Assembly (NCBI GenBank): GCA_018712865.1
Contig: DVGH01000055.1
Location: 1 to 11,136, forward strand
Reading direction: 5' to 3'
Origin: Scatavimonas merdipullorum
GTDB lineage: Bacteria > Bacillota > Clostridia > Oscillospirales > Acutalibacteraceae
Length of the DNA stretch: 11,136 nucleotides
The notes beneath the pieces were generated by a model. The model was given only the letters and a program-made list of their open reading frames with translations. It ran no database searches and was not told the DNA's origin. Position 1 is the stretch's first letter. The number at the start of each line of letters is the position of its first letter. Shown piece by piece: positions 4,674-11,136 of the stretch. The position numbers and the translations under genes are program-made.

Positions 4674-7496
4674 ATGGAACGTAAAAAAGGAATTTATATT
4701 ATGCAAATAGACGGAAAGGACACATATTTAGCAAATTATTCCAGCGCAAAAACTGACGCCGGCTATATAACAAAAAATAACTACGGCGTTTATAACTTAA
4801 AAAAATTTAAAGCAGCCTTTGACTACAGTTTGGATTTGTTACAGCTGCGCACCGTTTATAAATCGGTTTATCGAAACAACCGGTTTTCATTTTGGGAAAA
4901 TAAAAAAGAGTTTTCCTCTTGTATCATAAACGTTTCTTTTCATTACTCTGTAAAGGCTTATAACCGTGCATCTGCAAATATCTATTTAAAATACGGTCAT
5001 ACGTTTATAAGAGAAAAAATGGAAGATTGCGTACATATAGAAAACGGCACACTGATCGCTATTATTGTGAATACGCCGGTCAAAAAACCGGTTGACAGCC
5101 ATATTTTGGGCAAGTATTTTTACCTGGATGACGGTGTATATAAGGCGAAAAAAAACATGGCCACCCTTGTAAGCGTTGCTGATATCCGCAGACAGCTGTA
5201 CCAAAACGGCTTTGTTTGCAACGGCGTCCGATATATCCGTTGGAAACGCTCCTCCGGCAGCGCACGGGTTGGGAAATGCCTTTTTATAGACGAACGGCTT
5301 TATCCCAAAATGCATAAATGGGAGATGGCAGGCCTGCATATACAGCCAGGCGCGCCGGTAGATCTGGCGGCGTTGGAATCTTATATTGCCCTAACCGCAA
5401 GCAGTATGATTGATACAATTAAGATTTTACCCAAAAACATTTTGGTAATTGAGGACTACACGAGCGTCTTTTTTGACGATGTGATCCGTGTGCAGGAGGC
5501 AAGCGGCTGTCTGCGTGCTGCCGCCTGCAACAGTAAAATTACCAATTCCATATGGGACGGACAATCGCTGATTGACCCTTCACTGATGGGCCGGTATAAA
5601 AACAAAGGCATGCTTTTGCTGCGCAACCGCCTATTTAAATCGTGCTGCTTTAACACAAATATACAACGCTGGTTTGCAGACCAAGGGATTACACAGATCA
5701 GTCAGCTGAACGGATTTACGCTCGCGCAGGATATTTCGGATATAAAGCTGATCACCACCCCAAGCAGTATTAAATATTTGAAATTTGGCACGCTGCAGCA
5801 ATGGTTTAAGCATTTGCTGCCCGATTTTGGCATTGTAAAATTTGAAAAGCCACCCCATTTTTTGGATGGCACTGCAACACAGACGCATTATCAGCTCATC
5901 AACAGTCTGCAGCTTTCAAAAGAAGAGGTCGCGCAGCTTTTACAACCGACCTTTGACTTTTTGGATCTGTTAAAAAAAGATCCGGCGGTCCTGCGCTGGT
6001 GGATCAAGGTTTATCCACAGGAAAGCTTTGCAGATACCGGGATAAAAAGCAAATCGGAAATAATATACAAATTGCTTGGCAGCAACGAGGCCTTTTCAAA
6101 AACAAAGCTATACGACGATTTTAAAGCCGATTTTCTGAAGGCCTTTATCAAACATTTAAAAGAGGGCCGCGTTCTGGTCAACGGATGCTACGCCACACTT
6201 TGCGGCAATCCCATTGAAATGCTGCAGGCTTCCATTGGCAAATTTTCGGGCGATCCGCAAATACCGCCGGGCACGCTTTACTGTAAACGCTTTAAAGACG
6301 GTCAGCTTCTGCTTGGCTCGCGCAGCCCGCACATTACCTTTTCAAATATTCTGCTGGCTAAAAACGCAGTCAACCCGTTGATTGACCGCTATATAAACAC
6401 AACCGAAGAAATTGTATACATGAACAGCATAAATGAAAACATCTTGCAAAGGCTGGCCGGATGCGATTTTGACTCCGATGCGATTTTGCTGACAGATAAC
6501 GCCATTTTGATCAACGCGGCCATGCGCAATAAAGACCGTTTTAAAGTGGCTGTATGCGACGTAGCCGGCATAAAAAACAAAAGGTGCTATTTACCGGAGG
6601 AGCAGGCAGACCTGGACATCCGGACAAGCAAAAACCTGATTGGCGACATTGTAAACCTCAGCCAGGAGCTAAATACACTGGTATGGGACATGCTTGCCGC
6701 CGGCAAATCCTTTGCAGATATACAAGATATCTATATGGATATATGTAAACTCAGCGTTGCTTCCGGTATTGAGATCGATAAAGCAAAAAAGGAATTTTTG
6801 GTGGACAACAGCCGAGAGCTTGCTTCTATCCGGAAGAAATACGCAAAGGAAAAAGATCACAAGCAAATAAAACCCAACTTTTTTGCCCACCTTGCTAAAC
6901 GGAAGGGGTATTATAACGCTGCAAAAAAAGCTTATGTAAAGCATAAAACCGCCATGGATTATCTGCAAAGCTGCATTCATGCTTACCGATGTACGAAAAA
7001 GGGCAAGGCGGCAAAAAAAGCGTTTCTCCCCTTTTCGGAAATTTTGGATCATACGGGTTTTTCTTCAAAACGCATCTATTATAAACAGATAAAAGAAACG
7101 CTTGAAGACGTATACCAAACCAATCAGGCCGTTTCAGCCGTATTTGCAGGCACACACAAAACTGCCGAAGAAAAATTTGATGAGGCCTTTTCTCTGCGGG
7201 AGAGCTGCGCGCTGCGCCTGGGGAAGAAAAAGTTTAACCGGGACACCATGCTTACGTTATTAAAATCGATAGAAAAGGAAGAAAACAAAAAGTACCGGCG
7301 CTTTATTTTTTATACACTGTTTTCTTATCCAAACAGCAGCTTTTTTTCTGTTCTTAAAGAAAGCGAAAAGCCCTGTAAAACCCTAAAAAAGGACAGTAAC
7401 GGAAACATTGAAATTTTAGGATCCAGATACAGCTATACAGATTTGTCCATGCAAAAACAGGATGTTTTTTTCGACAAATTTTCAAGCAAGCCATAA
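4674..7496 (+). CDS. YonO-like single-chain DNA-dependent RNA polymerase
   Basis: A 940-aa protein, close to the roughly 900-aa length of SP-beta YonO. YonO is a phage RNA polymerase that joins both double-psi beta-barrel halves of the multisubunit enzyme in one chain and transcribes phage late genes. Visible hallmarks: a first-barrel region around N310-K-G-M-L with following L-F-K-S-C-C-F-N-T-N-I-Q-R-W-F; G548-S-R-S-P-H553; and the catalytic loop G-C-D598-F-D600-S-D602-A-I-L-L, equivalent to the Mg-binding N-A-D-F-D-G-D loop of beta-prime. A Lys-rich helical C-terminal third follows. Start: ATG 4674 follows AGGAGG (4655-4660) at a long 13-nt spacing. ATG 4701, with AAAGGA 8 nt upstream, is an alternative. 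An upstream reading to 4569 would pass through the operator and is rejected. The gene is driven by an operator-bearing promoter and lies directly before the late genes it would be expected to transcribe. The middle glycine of DFDGD is serine here. Confidence 0.85.
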   Translation: MERKKGIYIMQIDGKDTYLANYSSAKTDAGYITKNNYGVYNLKKFKAAFDYSLDLLQLRTVYKSVYRNNRFSFWENKKEFSSCIINVSFHYSVKAYNRASANIYLKYGHTFIREKMEDCVHIENGTLIAIIVNTPVKKPVDSHILGKYFYLDDGVYKAKKNMATLVSVADIRRQLYQNGFVCNGVRYIRWKRSSGSARVGKCLFIDERLYPKMHKWEMAGLHIQPGAPVDLAALESYIALTASSMIDTIKILPKNILVIEDYTSVFFDDVIRVQEASGCLRAAACNSKITNSIWDGQSLIDPSLMGRYKNKGMLLLRNRLFKSCCFNTNIQRWFADQGITQISQLNGFTLAQDISDIKLITTPSSIKYLKFGTLQQWFKHLLPDFGIVKFEKPPHFLDGTATQTHYQLINSLQLSKEEVAQLLQPTFDFLDLLKKDPAVLRWWIKVYPQESFADTGIKSKSEIIYKLLGSNEAFSKTKLYDDFKADFLKAFIKHLKEGRVLVNGCYATLCGNPIEMLQASIGKFSGDPQIPPGTLYCKRFKDGQLLLGSRSPHITFSNILLAKNAVNPLIDRYINTTEEIVYMNSINENILQRLAGCDFDSDAILLTDNAILINAAMRNKDRFKVAVCDVAGIKNKRCYLPEEQADLDIRTSKNLIGDIVNLSQELNTLVWDMLAAGKSFADIQDIYMDICKLSVASGIEIDKAKKEFLVDNSRELASIRKKYAKEKDHKQIKPNFFAHLAKRKGYYNAAKKAYVKHKTAMDYLQSCIHAYRCTKKGKAAKKAFLPFSEILDHTGFSSKRIYYKQIKETLEDVYQTNQAVSAVFAGTHKTAEEKFDEAFSLRESCALRLGKKKFNRDTMLTLLKSIEKEENKKYRRFIFYTLFSYPNSSFFSVLKESEKPCKTLKKDSNGNIEILGSRYSYTDLSMQKQDVFFDKFSSKP

Positions 7497-7680
7497 AACA
7501 CGGCTGTACAAGCGGCTTTTGCAAATTATTGTATCGATGCCAAAGGGATGCAGAAGAACATACCGCAGAAAACAGGTCTTATAGCGCTTTTAAACGGGCA
7601 CAGGAAAAGCACAGGGTTTGTTTCTCCTTCCGCCCTGGAAAAGCAGACATTTTGTATGCTTTACATTTTTGTTGGTTCTT

Positions 7681-7697
7681 ACTAACACATAAGTTCT
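7681..7697 (-). promoter_or_regulatory. Fourth copy of the 16-bp element, in front of the late operon
   Basis: ACTAACACATAAGTTCT is an exact copy of the element in the repressor and polymerase promoters, in the opposite orientation relative to the downstream gene. No TTGACA accompanies it on the minus strand. On the plus strand it covers the place where the -35 box of a TATAAT at 7714-7719 would fall, so binding would block or replace a late promoter. Confidence 0.75.
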
Positions 7698-7713
7698 ATT
7701 ATTTTTATCGTTA

Positions 7714-7719
7714 TATAAT
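7714..7719 (+). promoter_or_regulatory. Possible -10 box of a late promoter
   Basis: A perfect TATAAT lies 69 nt before the first late gene and 16 nt after the operator copy. No good -35 hexamer is present at 16-18 bp, so it may need an activator, be used by the YonO-like enzyme, or be chance in an A/T-rich stretch. Confidence 0.3.
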
Positions 7720-7787
7720 ACAGAACTGTTGTCTGCCTGGAACCAACCGCAGCAGCAAAACTGAAATATTTTACGGAGGTGGTAAGG

Positions 7788-8294
7788 ATGGACCAAACAA
7801 ACGCGGACCTTCTATTGGAATGCTCGCAAAAAATAATTGGCCTTTTACGCGGCTCAGAGGAAATTGCAAAGCTTCTTTTGAACGACCCGCAGGCAACGGC
7901 AACCGACCTGAAAGACGACAGCGGAATCACACGCTATATATTTGATTATGACTATGTTGACGAAAGCACACAGGAGGTTGCAACCTTTATCTGCGTGGAA
8001 GTAACGCTTCCGCAGGCGCCAACCGGCAACGTCCGGAATATAGAAGCCGCTGTACAGGTTGTTTGCCATAAATCGCACATGCGTCTTGACGGCGCCCTCT
8101 TCCCCGGCGCGGATTACAGCCGCCGCGACGCCATTGTGCGGTATATTGATCTGCTGCTTGGCGGCAGGACAGATTTTGGGATTGGAAAGTTGACGCTTTT
8201 GCGTATTGAAAAGGCCGAATTACCTGCAAAATACACAGGAAAGACGCTGCATTATTCTGTCAGCGTCTTTGGAAAAAACAGGCGGCATACATGA
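7788..8294 (+). CDS. First late-operon protein, possible neck or tail-completion protein
   Basis: A 168-aa protein. I do not recognise it by sequence. It has a helical N-terminus (L-L-L-E-C-S-Q-K-I-I-G-L-L-R) followed by alternating beta strands, with no membrane segment. Start: ATG 7788, with GGAGGTGGT ending 4 nt upstream; a GTG at 7779 lies inside that site. Its stop overlaps the next start as ATGA, so translation is probably coupled. Its position before the tail tube gene is where siphophages keep head-to-tail connector or tail terminator proteins, which is the only basis for the tentative role. Confidence 0.55.
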   Translation: MDQTNADLLLECSQKIIGLLRGSEEIAKLLLNDPQATATDLKDDSGITRYIFDYDYVDESTQEVATFICVEVTLPQAPTGNVRNIEAAVQVVCHKSHMRLDGALFPGADYSRRDAIVRYIDLLLGGRTDFGIGKLTLLRIEKAELPAKYTGKTLHYSVSVFGKNRRHT

Positions 8295-9052
8295 AAAAAA
8301 TCAGCGATTTTGACCTGATCAGTGGGGCGGATATAAGCTATGAAGGGATCTGCACCCTGCGCCAGCCTACATTGGAGCGCATACGAAGCCTGAAAGGCGG
8401 CTATGCACGCTACACGGCATATCTGAACGTTTTAATGATGGATTTGGAATTTTTTCTGTCTGAAATCGGCCTGAGAGAAAAATATCAAGCGCTGCCGGAA
8501 GAAAAGCGCGCGCTGTTTTCCCCCTATTATCTGCATTTGGCAAACCCTGCAACAAAGGAAATTCTGCAAGAGGCTTTATCCTTTTTTCTGCGCGAGGAAG
8601 TTGTATTCAGCCCAAAACAAGACGTTTTTTTACTGTTTCATGCAGGCGCAGACGCGCCCTGCGGACATATAAGCAATGAAAATTATGAAGACGTCCGCTA
8701 TGGAATTCTGCAAATCAACTGCCTGGCTTCGTCCTTTGAAGGCATCCCAAAAAAATTTAAAAACGCAAAGGCACGCGAAATATACGAAGCAATTCAAAAG
8801 GGAAAGCAAAAGGCTGCCGCCCAGGGCAAAGCCGACAAAGCTTTGCTTCTGTCAAATATGATATCGGCGGTTTCCGCACAGCACAACAGCTATAACCTTT
8901 TGAACATTTGGGGATTGACCGTATATCAGCTGCAAGACCAATTTGGAAGATTAAACCTGAAAACCCAGTACGATATTTCTGCACTGCGCTGGGCGGCCTG
9001 GGGCAAAGAAAGCTTTGATTTTTCAATTTGGTATCAAAATTTAAACGTATAA
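8291..9052 (+). CDS. Unrecognised 253-aa late protein of the tail module
   Basis: A mostly helical, soluble protein. The C-terminal third is distinctive: M-I-S-A-V-S-A-Q-H-N-S-Y-N-L-L, then N-I-W-G-L-T-V-Y-Q-L, then a final aromatic stretch. This resembles a class of conserved phage proteins I know only as uncharacterised. It overlaps the preceding gene by 4 bp, with AGGCGG 5 nt before the start, and precedes the tail tube gene by 20 bp. A structural or assembly role in the tail is inferred from position alone. Confidence 0.55.
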   Translation: MKKISDFDLISGADISYEGICTLRQPTLERIRSLKGGYARYTAYLNVLMMDLEFFLSEIGLREKYQALPEEKRALFSPYYLHLANPATKEILQEALSFFLREEVVFSPKQDVFLLFHAGADAPCGHISNENYEDVRYGILQINCLASSFEGIPKKFKNAKAREIYEAIQKGKQKAAAQGKADKALLLSNMISAVSAQHNSYNLLNIWGLTVYQLQDQFGRLNLKTQYDISALRWAAWGKESFDFSIWYQNLNV

Positions 9053-9072
9053 CACGTAAAGGAGAATGAACA

Positions 9073-9795
9073 ATGGGAAAAACATTTGCAAACAGAGAGG
9101 TCTGCAACCTGGTATTCTGCGATTACAAAACACAGGTACCTTTTTTAAACGTTGATTTTGCCAACACAACTACAACGGAGTTGACGGGCGAGCCGGTGTA
9201 TGCCTACGGCGGCCAGGGCCACCCGAAGAGAGTTGCGTTCCACGGCGACAAGGGCGGCACGATCGCTTTTGAAACACAGATCCAGACAATGAAGCTGTAC
9301 AGCCTGATCACAGGCGGTGAAATTACAAACAGCGCTAAATTTATAAAGAGAGAAGAGCTTACTTCTTCTGCTGCCGGCGTTATTGAGCTTTCTTCCACCC
9401 CGGTTGCCGGCACGGTATATGTATACGCGGCTGACGACGACTGCGGCACAGTGCTGGAATCCAGCGTTGAAGGCCAGAACGTTACGGTAAGCGACGTCAG
9501 CAGCGCGACGGATTTTATTGTATATTACATTGAAGAGCTTTCTTCAAACGTACAGAAGATCAATATTAAATCCACAACGTTCCCCAAGTGCTTTACCGCA
9601 TATGCAGAAACCATTGAAAAGACGGAAGACGACGAGATTCTTCCGTATAAAATGATTGCCTACAAGTGCGCACCGCAGAGCACGGTATCTTTGAGCTTTA
9701 CAAACAGCGGCGACCCCGCCACCATGACCGTTACCTGCGATTTGCTTGCAGACGACAACGACAACATTATGGACATGATCCTCTTAGAGGGCTAA
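9073..9795 (+). CDS. Probable major tail tube protein
   Basis: A 240-aa, beta-rich, Thr/Ser-rich and acidic protein. The C-terminal portion, S-L-S-F-T-N-S-G-D-P-A-T-M-T-V-T-C followed by a D-L-L-A-D-D-N-D-N stretch, is typical of tail tube proteins of Gram-positive phages. The central region at about 95-150 looks like an inserted beta domain. A strong AAAGGAG lies 8 nt before ATG 9073. Codons shift toward C/G-ending forms (AAG, CTG, GAC, AAC) compared with its neighbours, as expected for a highly expressed virion protein. A strong terminator directly follows, which would favour this product over the genes beyond. A different major virion protein is the main alternative. Confidence 0.7.
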   Translation: MGKTFANREVCNLVFCDYKTQVPFLNVDFANTTTTELTGEPVYAYGGQGHPKRVAFHGDKGGTIAFETQIQTMKLYSLITGGEITNSAKFIKREELTSSAAGVIELSSTPVAGTVYVYAADDDCGTVLESSVEGQNVTVSDVSSATDFIVYYIEELSSNVQKINIKSTTFPKCFTAYAETIEKTEDDEILPYKMIAYKCAPQSTVSLSFTNSGDPATMTVTCDLLADDNDNIMDMILLEG

Positions 9796-9802
9796 TTTTC
9801 CA

Positions 9803-9836
9803 GGGGCGGCGGCTTTGTCCACCGCCCCCGCTTTTT
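9803..9836 (+). terminator. Intra-operon terminator or attenuator after the tail tube gene
   Basis: GGGGCGG (9803-9809) pairs with CCGCCCC (9822-9828) around a 12-nt loop, followed after two bases by TTTTT (9832-9836). It starts 8 bp past the stop codon. The ribosome binding site of the next gene begins right after the T run, so partial read-through is expected. Confidence 0.7.
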
Positions 9837-9851
9837 GAGGAGCTGATCAAT

Positions 9852-10367
9852 ATGCAAAAAAGCGCCGCCGCTTCTAAATACCGCGGCACAAGGCTGCTTG
9901 CGCTGGACCAGTCCTCTGTAAAAACGGGTTATGCCCTGTTCTGCGGAAGCGACCTTACCCGCTGGGGACTTTTAAACACAAAAAAAGAAAAAGACGCGGA
10001 CAAAAGGTTTTGCTCCATGTGCAGCCAGATTCATTTTATGATTACAAAGACCAAACCGGATTTTGTTGTGTTTGAGAAAATCTCTTTACATTCGTCAGTT
10101 AAGACGCTCACCTTGCTTGCAAGGCTGCAGGGCAGCATTATGCAGTCATGCTATATAAACCATGTAGATTTTGCCATGTATGCGCCTTCCACCTGGCGCA
10201 GGCTTTTGGGGCTACTGCATGGCGGCAAAGCAATGCGAGAAGAACATAAAAAACGGGCGATTGCCTTTGTTCGAAACGGTTATGGCATAAAAGTGGGAGA
10301 CGACTGTGCAGAAGCCATCTGCATAGGGGTTGCACATCTGAAAAACACGCATATTTTAACAGATTGA
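9852..10367 (+). CDS. RuvC-like Holliday junction resolvase
   Basis: A 171-aa protein of the phage RuvC-like family, an RNase H-fold endonuclease that cuts four-way and branched DNA, used to clear replicated phage DNA before packaging. Catalytic acids are visible: D19 in L-A-L-D-Q-S-S, E75 in V-V-F-E-K-I, and D150-D151 with E154 in G-D-D-C-A-E-A-I-C-I-G. K-T-G-Y-A-L follows the first acid as expected. Start: ATG 9852, with AGGAG 9 nt upstream; a longer reading would run back through the terminator and the tail gene in another frame. Its place between the tail tube and tail assembly genes is unusual for a DNA-processing enzyme. The codon use is like its neighbours, so nothing else marks a recent insertion. 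Confidence 0.85.
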   Translation: MQKSAAASKYRGTRLLALDQSSVKTGYALFCGSDLTRWGLLNTKKEKDADKRFCSMCSQIHFMITKTKPDFVVFEKISLHSSVKTLTLLARLQGSIMQSCYINHVDFAMYAPSTWRRLLGLLHGGKAMREEHKKRAIAFVRNGYGIKVGDDCAEAICIGVAHLKNTHILTD

Positions 10368-10380
10368 AAGGAGAACAAAC

Positions 10381-11061
10381 ATGGCAAAGCAAAAAAAAAT
10401 TTCTATAAGCAGGCTTGAAAAAATTTTGCCCGGCTTAGAGGACGCTCCCAAGATACTGCCGGTTGGTAAAACGGGCGAAACGGAGGAAATTTTGGTTACC
10501 CCCCTGCTTCCGCTTGAAAAGCAGGCGCAGCTTGCCGTTTATATTGCAAACAGCGTTTTTACAGAAGATACAGGCGGCCAGACGCAGGATAAGCAAATTT
10601 CTTACGCACCCTATTATTACGAAATTGCCTGTATGACCGGCGTTTTAAAATATTATACCAATATCCGCACAGACAACCCCGCAAAGCTTTATATGCTGTG
10701 CATAAAAAACGGGTTGTACGAAAAAATTGTGGAGCTGATCCATCCCAAGCAGTATGCCGCTGTAATCCAGGCGGCACAGCAGCTGATTGCATATAGGCAA
10801 CGGTCGCTTTTGGCAAGCGAAAGCGCTTTGCTTTACAAAGCGGTCAGCACGCTGCAGGCGCACCAAGCAGAGCTTTTGCAGCTTACAGAAAAAATGGAAC
10901 GCTTTTTCAGCACGCAGGACCCTGCGCAAACGCGTGAATCCATTGAGGTGCTGCGCAAAATTTCTTCCTTCAGCAAGGAAGAGCTTGCCGCGGCGGCTTT
11001 GTCGCTGAAAACGCCTGAAGGCCATACAGACATGGGAAGCACACAAACAACAAGCGCTTAA
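10381..11061 (+). CDS. Probable tail assembly chaperone-like protein
   Basis: A 226-aa soluble protein, mostly helical, with Gln/Ala/Leu-rich segments and a likely coiled coil at about 135-185, and a hydrophilic C-terminus ending in T-T-S-A. No family is recognised with certainty. It follows the tail tube gene (with only the resolvase between), which is where siphophages encode tail assembly chaperones before the tape measure gene. Start: ATG 10381, with AAAGGAG 7 nt upstream and 13 bp after the resolvase stop. Many such genes use a programmed frameshift near their end; no clear slippery heptamer was seen here. Confidence 0.5.
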   Translation: MAKQKKISISRLEKILPGLEDAPKILPVGKTGETEEILVTPLLPLEKQAQLAVYIANSVFTEDTGGQTQDKQISYAPYYYEIACMTGVLKYYTNIRTDNPAKLYMLCIKNGLYEKIVELIHPKQYAAVIQAAQQLIAYRQRSLLASESALLYKAVSTLQAHQAELLQLTEKMERFFSTQDPAQTRESIEVLRKISSFSKEELAAAALSLKTPEGHTDMGSTQTTSA

Positions 11062-11080
11062 TTTGCACATATTGCAAATT
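11060..11080 (+). repeat. Short inverted repeat at the end of the last gene
   Basis: AATTTGCA and TGCAAATT form a perfect 8-bp inverted repeat around CATAT, beginning at the stop codon of the tail assembly gene. It is A/T-rich and has no T run, so it is not a standard terminator. The window ends in AGAGGT (11131-11136), which may be the ribosome binding site of the next gene. Confidence 0.4.
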
Positions 11081-11136
11081 TAAGTGTGCATTTTAAACGC
11101 AATCACACATAACGCAACAGAAAAAGAAACAGAGGT

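Larger units (their letters stand above)
7497..7787 (+). other. Control region between the polymerase gene and the late operon
   Basis: No credible gene lies here; an open frame running from 7529 into the next gene lacks a ribosome binding site and has unlikely composition. The stretch holds a full copy of the 16-bp element (7681-7697) and a TATAAT (7714-7719). The ribosome binding site GGAGGTGGT (7775-7783) precedes the first late gene. No convincing terminator was found after the polymerase gene, so some read-through into the late genes is possible. Confidence 0.5.

Noticed and set aside
7487..7518. Weak hairpin after the polymerase gene as a terminator
   Set aside because: The stem is about 5 bp with bulges, and the following T run is short and interrupted by GC.
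7529..7945. A 138-codon open frame overlapping the start of the late operon
   Set aside because: It has no ribosome binding site, runs through the operator and over the well-supported 168-aa gene in another frame, and its composition is unlike a phage protein.
9666..9851. N-terminal extension of the RuvC-like protein
   Set aside because: It overlaps the tail tube gene in another frame and passes through the terminator; the catalytic domain begins after ATG 9852, which has a good AGGAG.

Overview
The window looks like the edge and control region of a temperate siphophage (prophage) in a Gram-positive bacterium of the Bacillota, probably a Clostridia-like host. The evidence is strong AGGAGG-type ribosome binding sites, sigma-A-like TTGACA-N17-TATAAT promoters, Gram-positive LexA (DinR) boxes of the form GAAC-N4-GTTC, and a gene set resembling parts of Bacillus phage SP-beta. 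No rRNA, tRNA, CRISPR array or insertion sequence was seen.

Region 1 (1-2200) carries one visibly more A/T-rich gene with its own promoter and terminator: a MORC/MutL-like GHKL ATPase fused to a C-terminal PD-(D/E)XK-type nuclease domain. It is a candidate stand-alone genome-defence gene, either host-borne next to the prophage or phage cargo.

Region 2 (2330-4670) is a regulatory island on the minus strand. A 309-aa protein has the layout of a tyrosine recombinase but has lost the first catalytic arginine, as in the SP-beta master repressor MrpR (YopR). Next come a 193-aa unknown protein and a 109-aa two-helix membrane protein. The membrane-protein promoter carries two LexA-like boxes, and a third lies just before the 193-aa gene. 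The repressor promoter and the promoter of the next plus-strand gene each hold the same 16-bp element, GAACTTATGTGTTAGT, placed identically between the -35 and -10 boxes.

Region 3 (4670-7500) encodes a 940-aa relative of SP-beta YonO, the single-chain RNA polymerase related to multisubunit RNA polymerases and RNA-silencing polymerases, with a DFDSD version of the catalytic DxDxD loop.

Region 4 (7500-11136) starts with another copy of the 16-bp element and continues as a plus-strand late operon: two unrecognised small proteins, a probable major tail tube protein, a hairpin terminator, a RuvC-like resolvase, and a probable tail assembly protein. It runs off the right end.

Inferred working model: the MrpR-like repressor binds the 16-bp element at its own promoter, at the RNA polymerase promoter and in front of the late genes. 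DNA damage relieves LexA at the neighbouring small genes, one of which may counteract the repressor. Freed from repression, the YonO-like polymerase is made and transcribes the tail/late genes. The repeated element and its placement are read directly from the sequence; the binding partners and regulatory wiring are inference.
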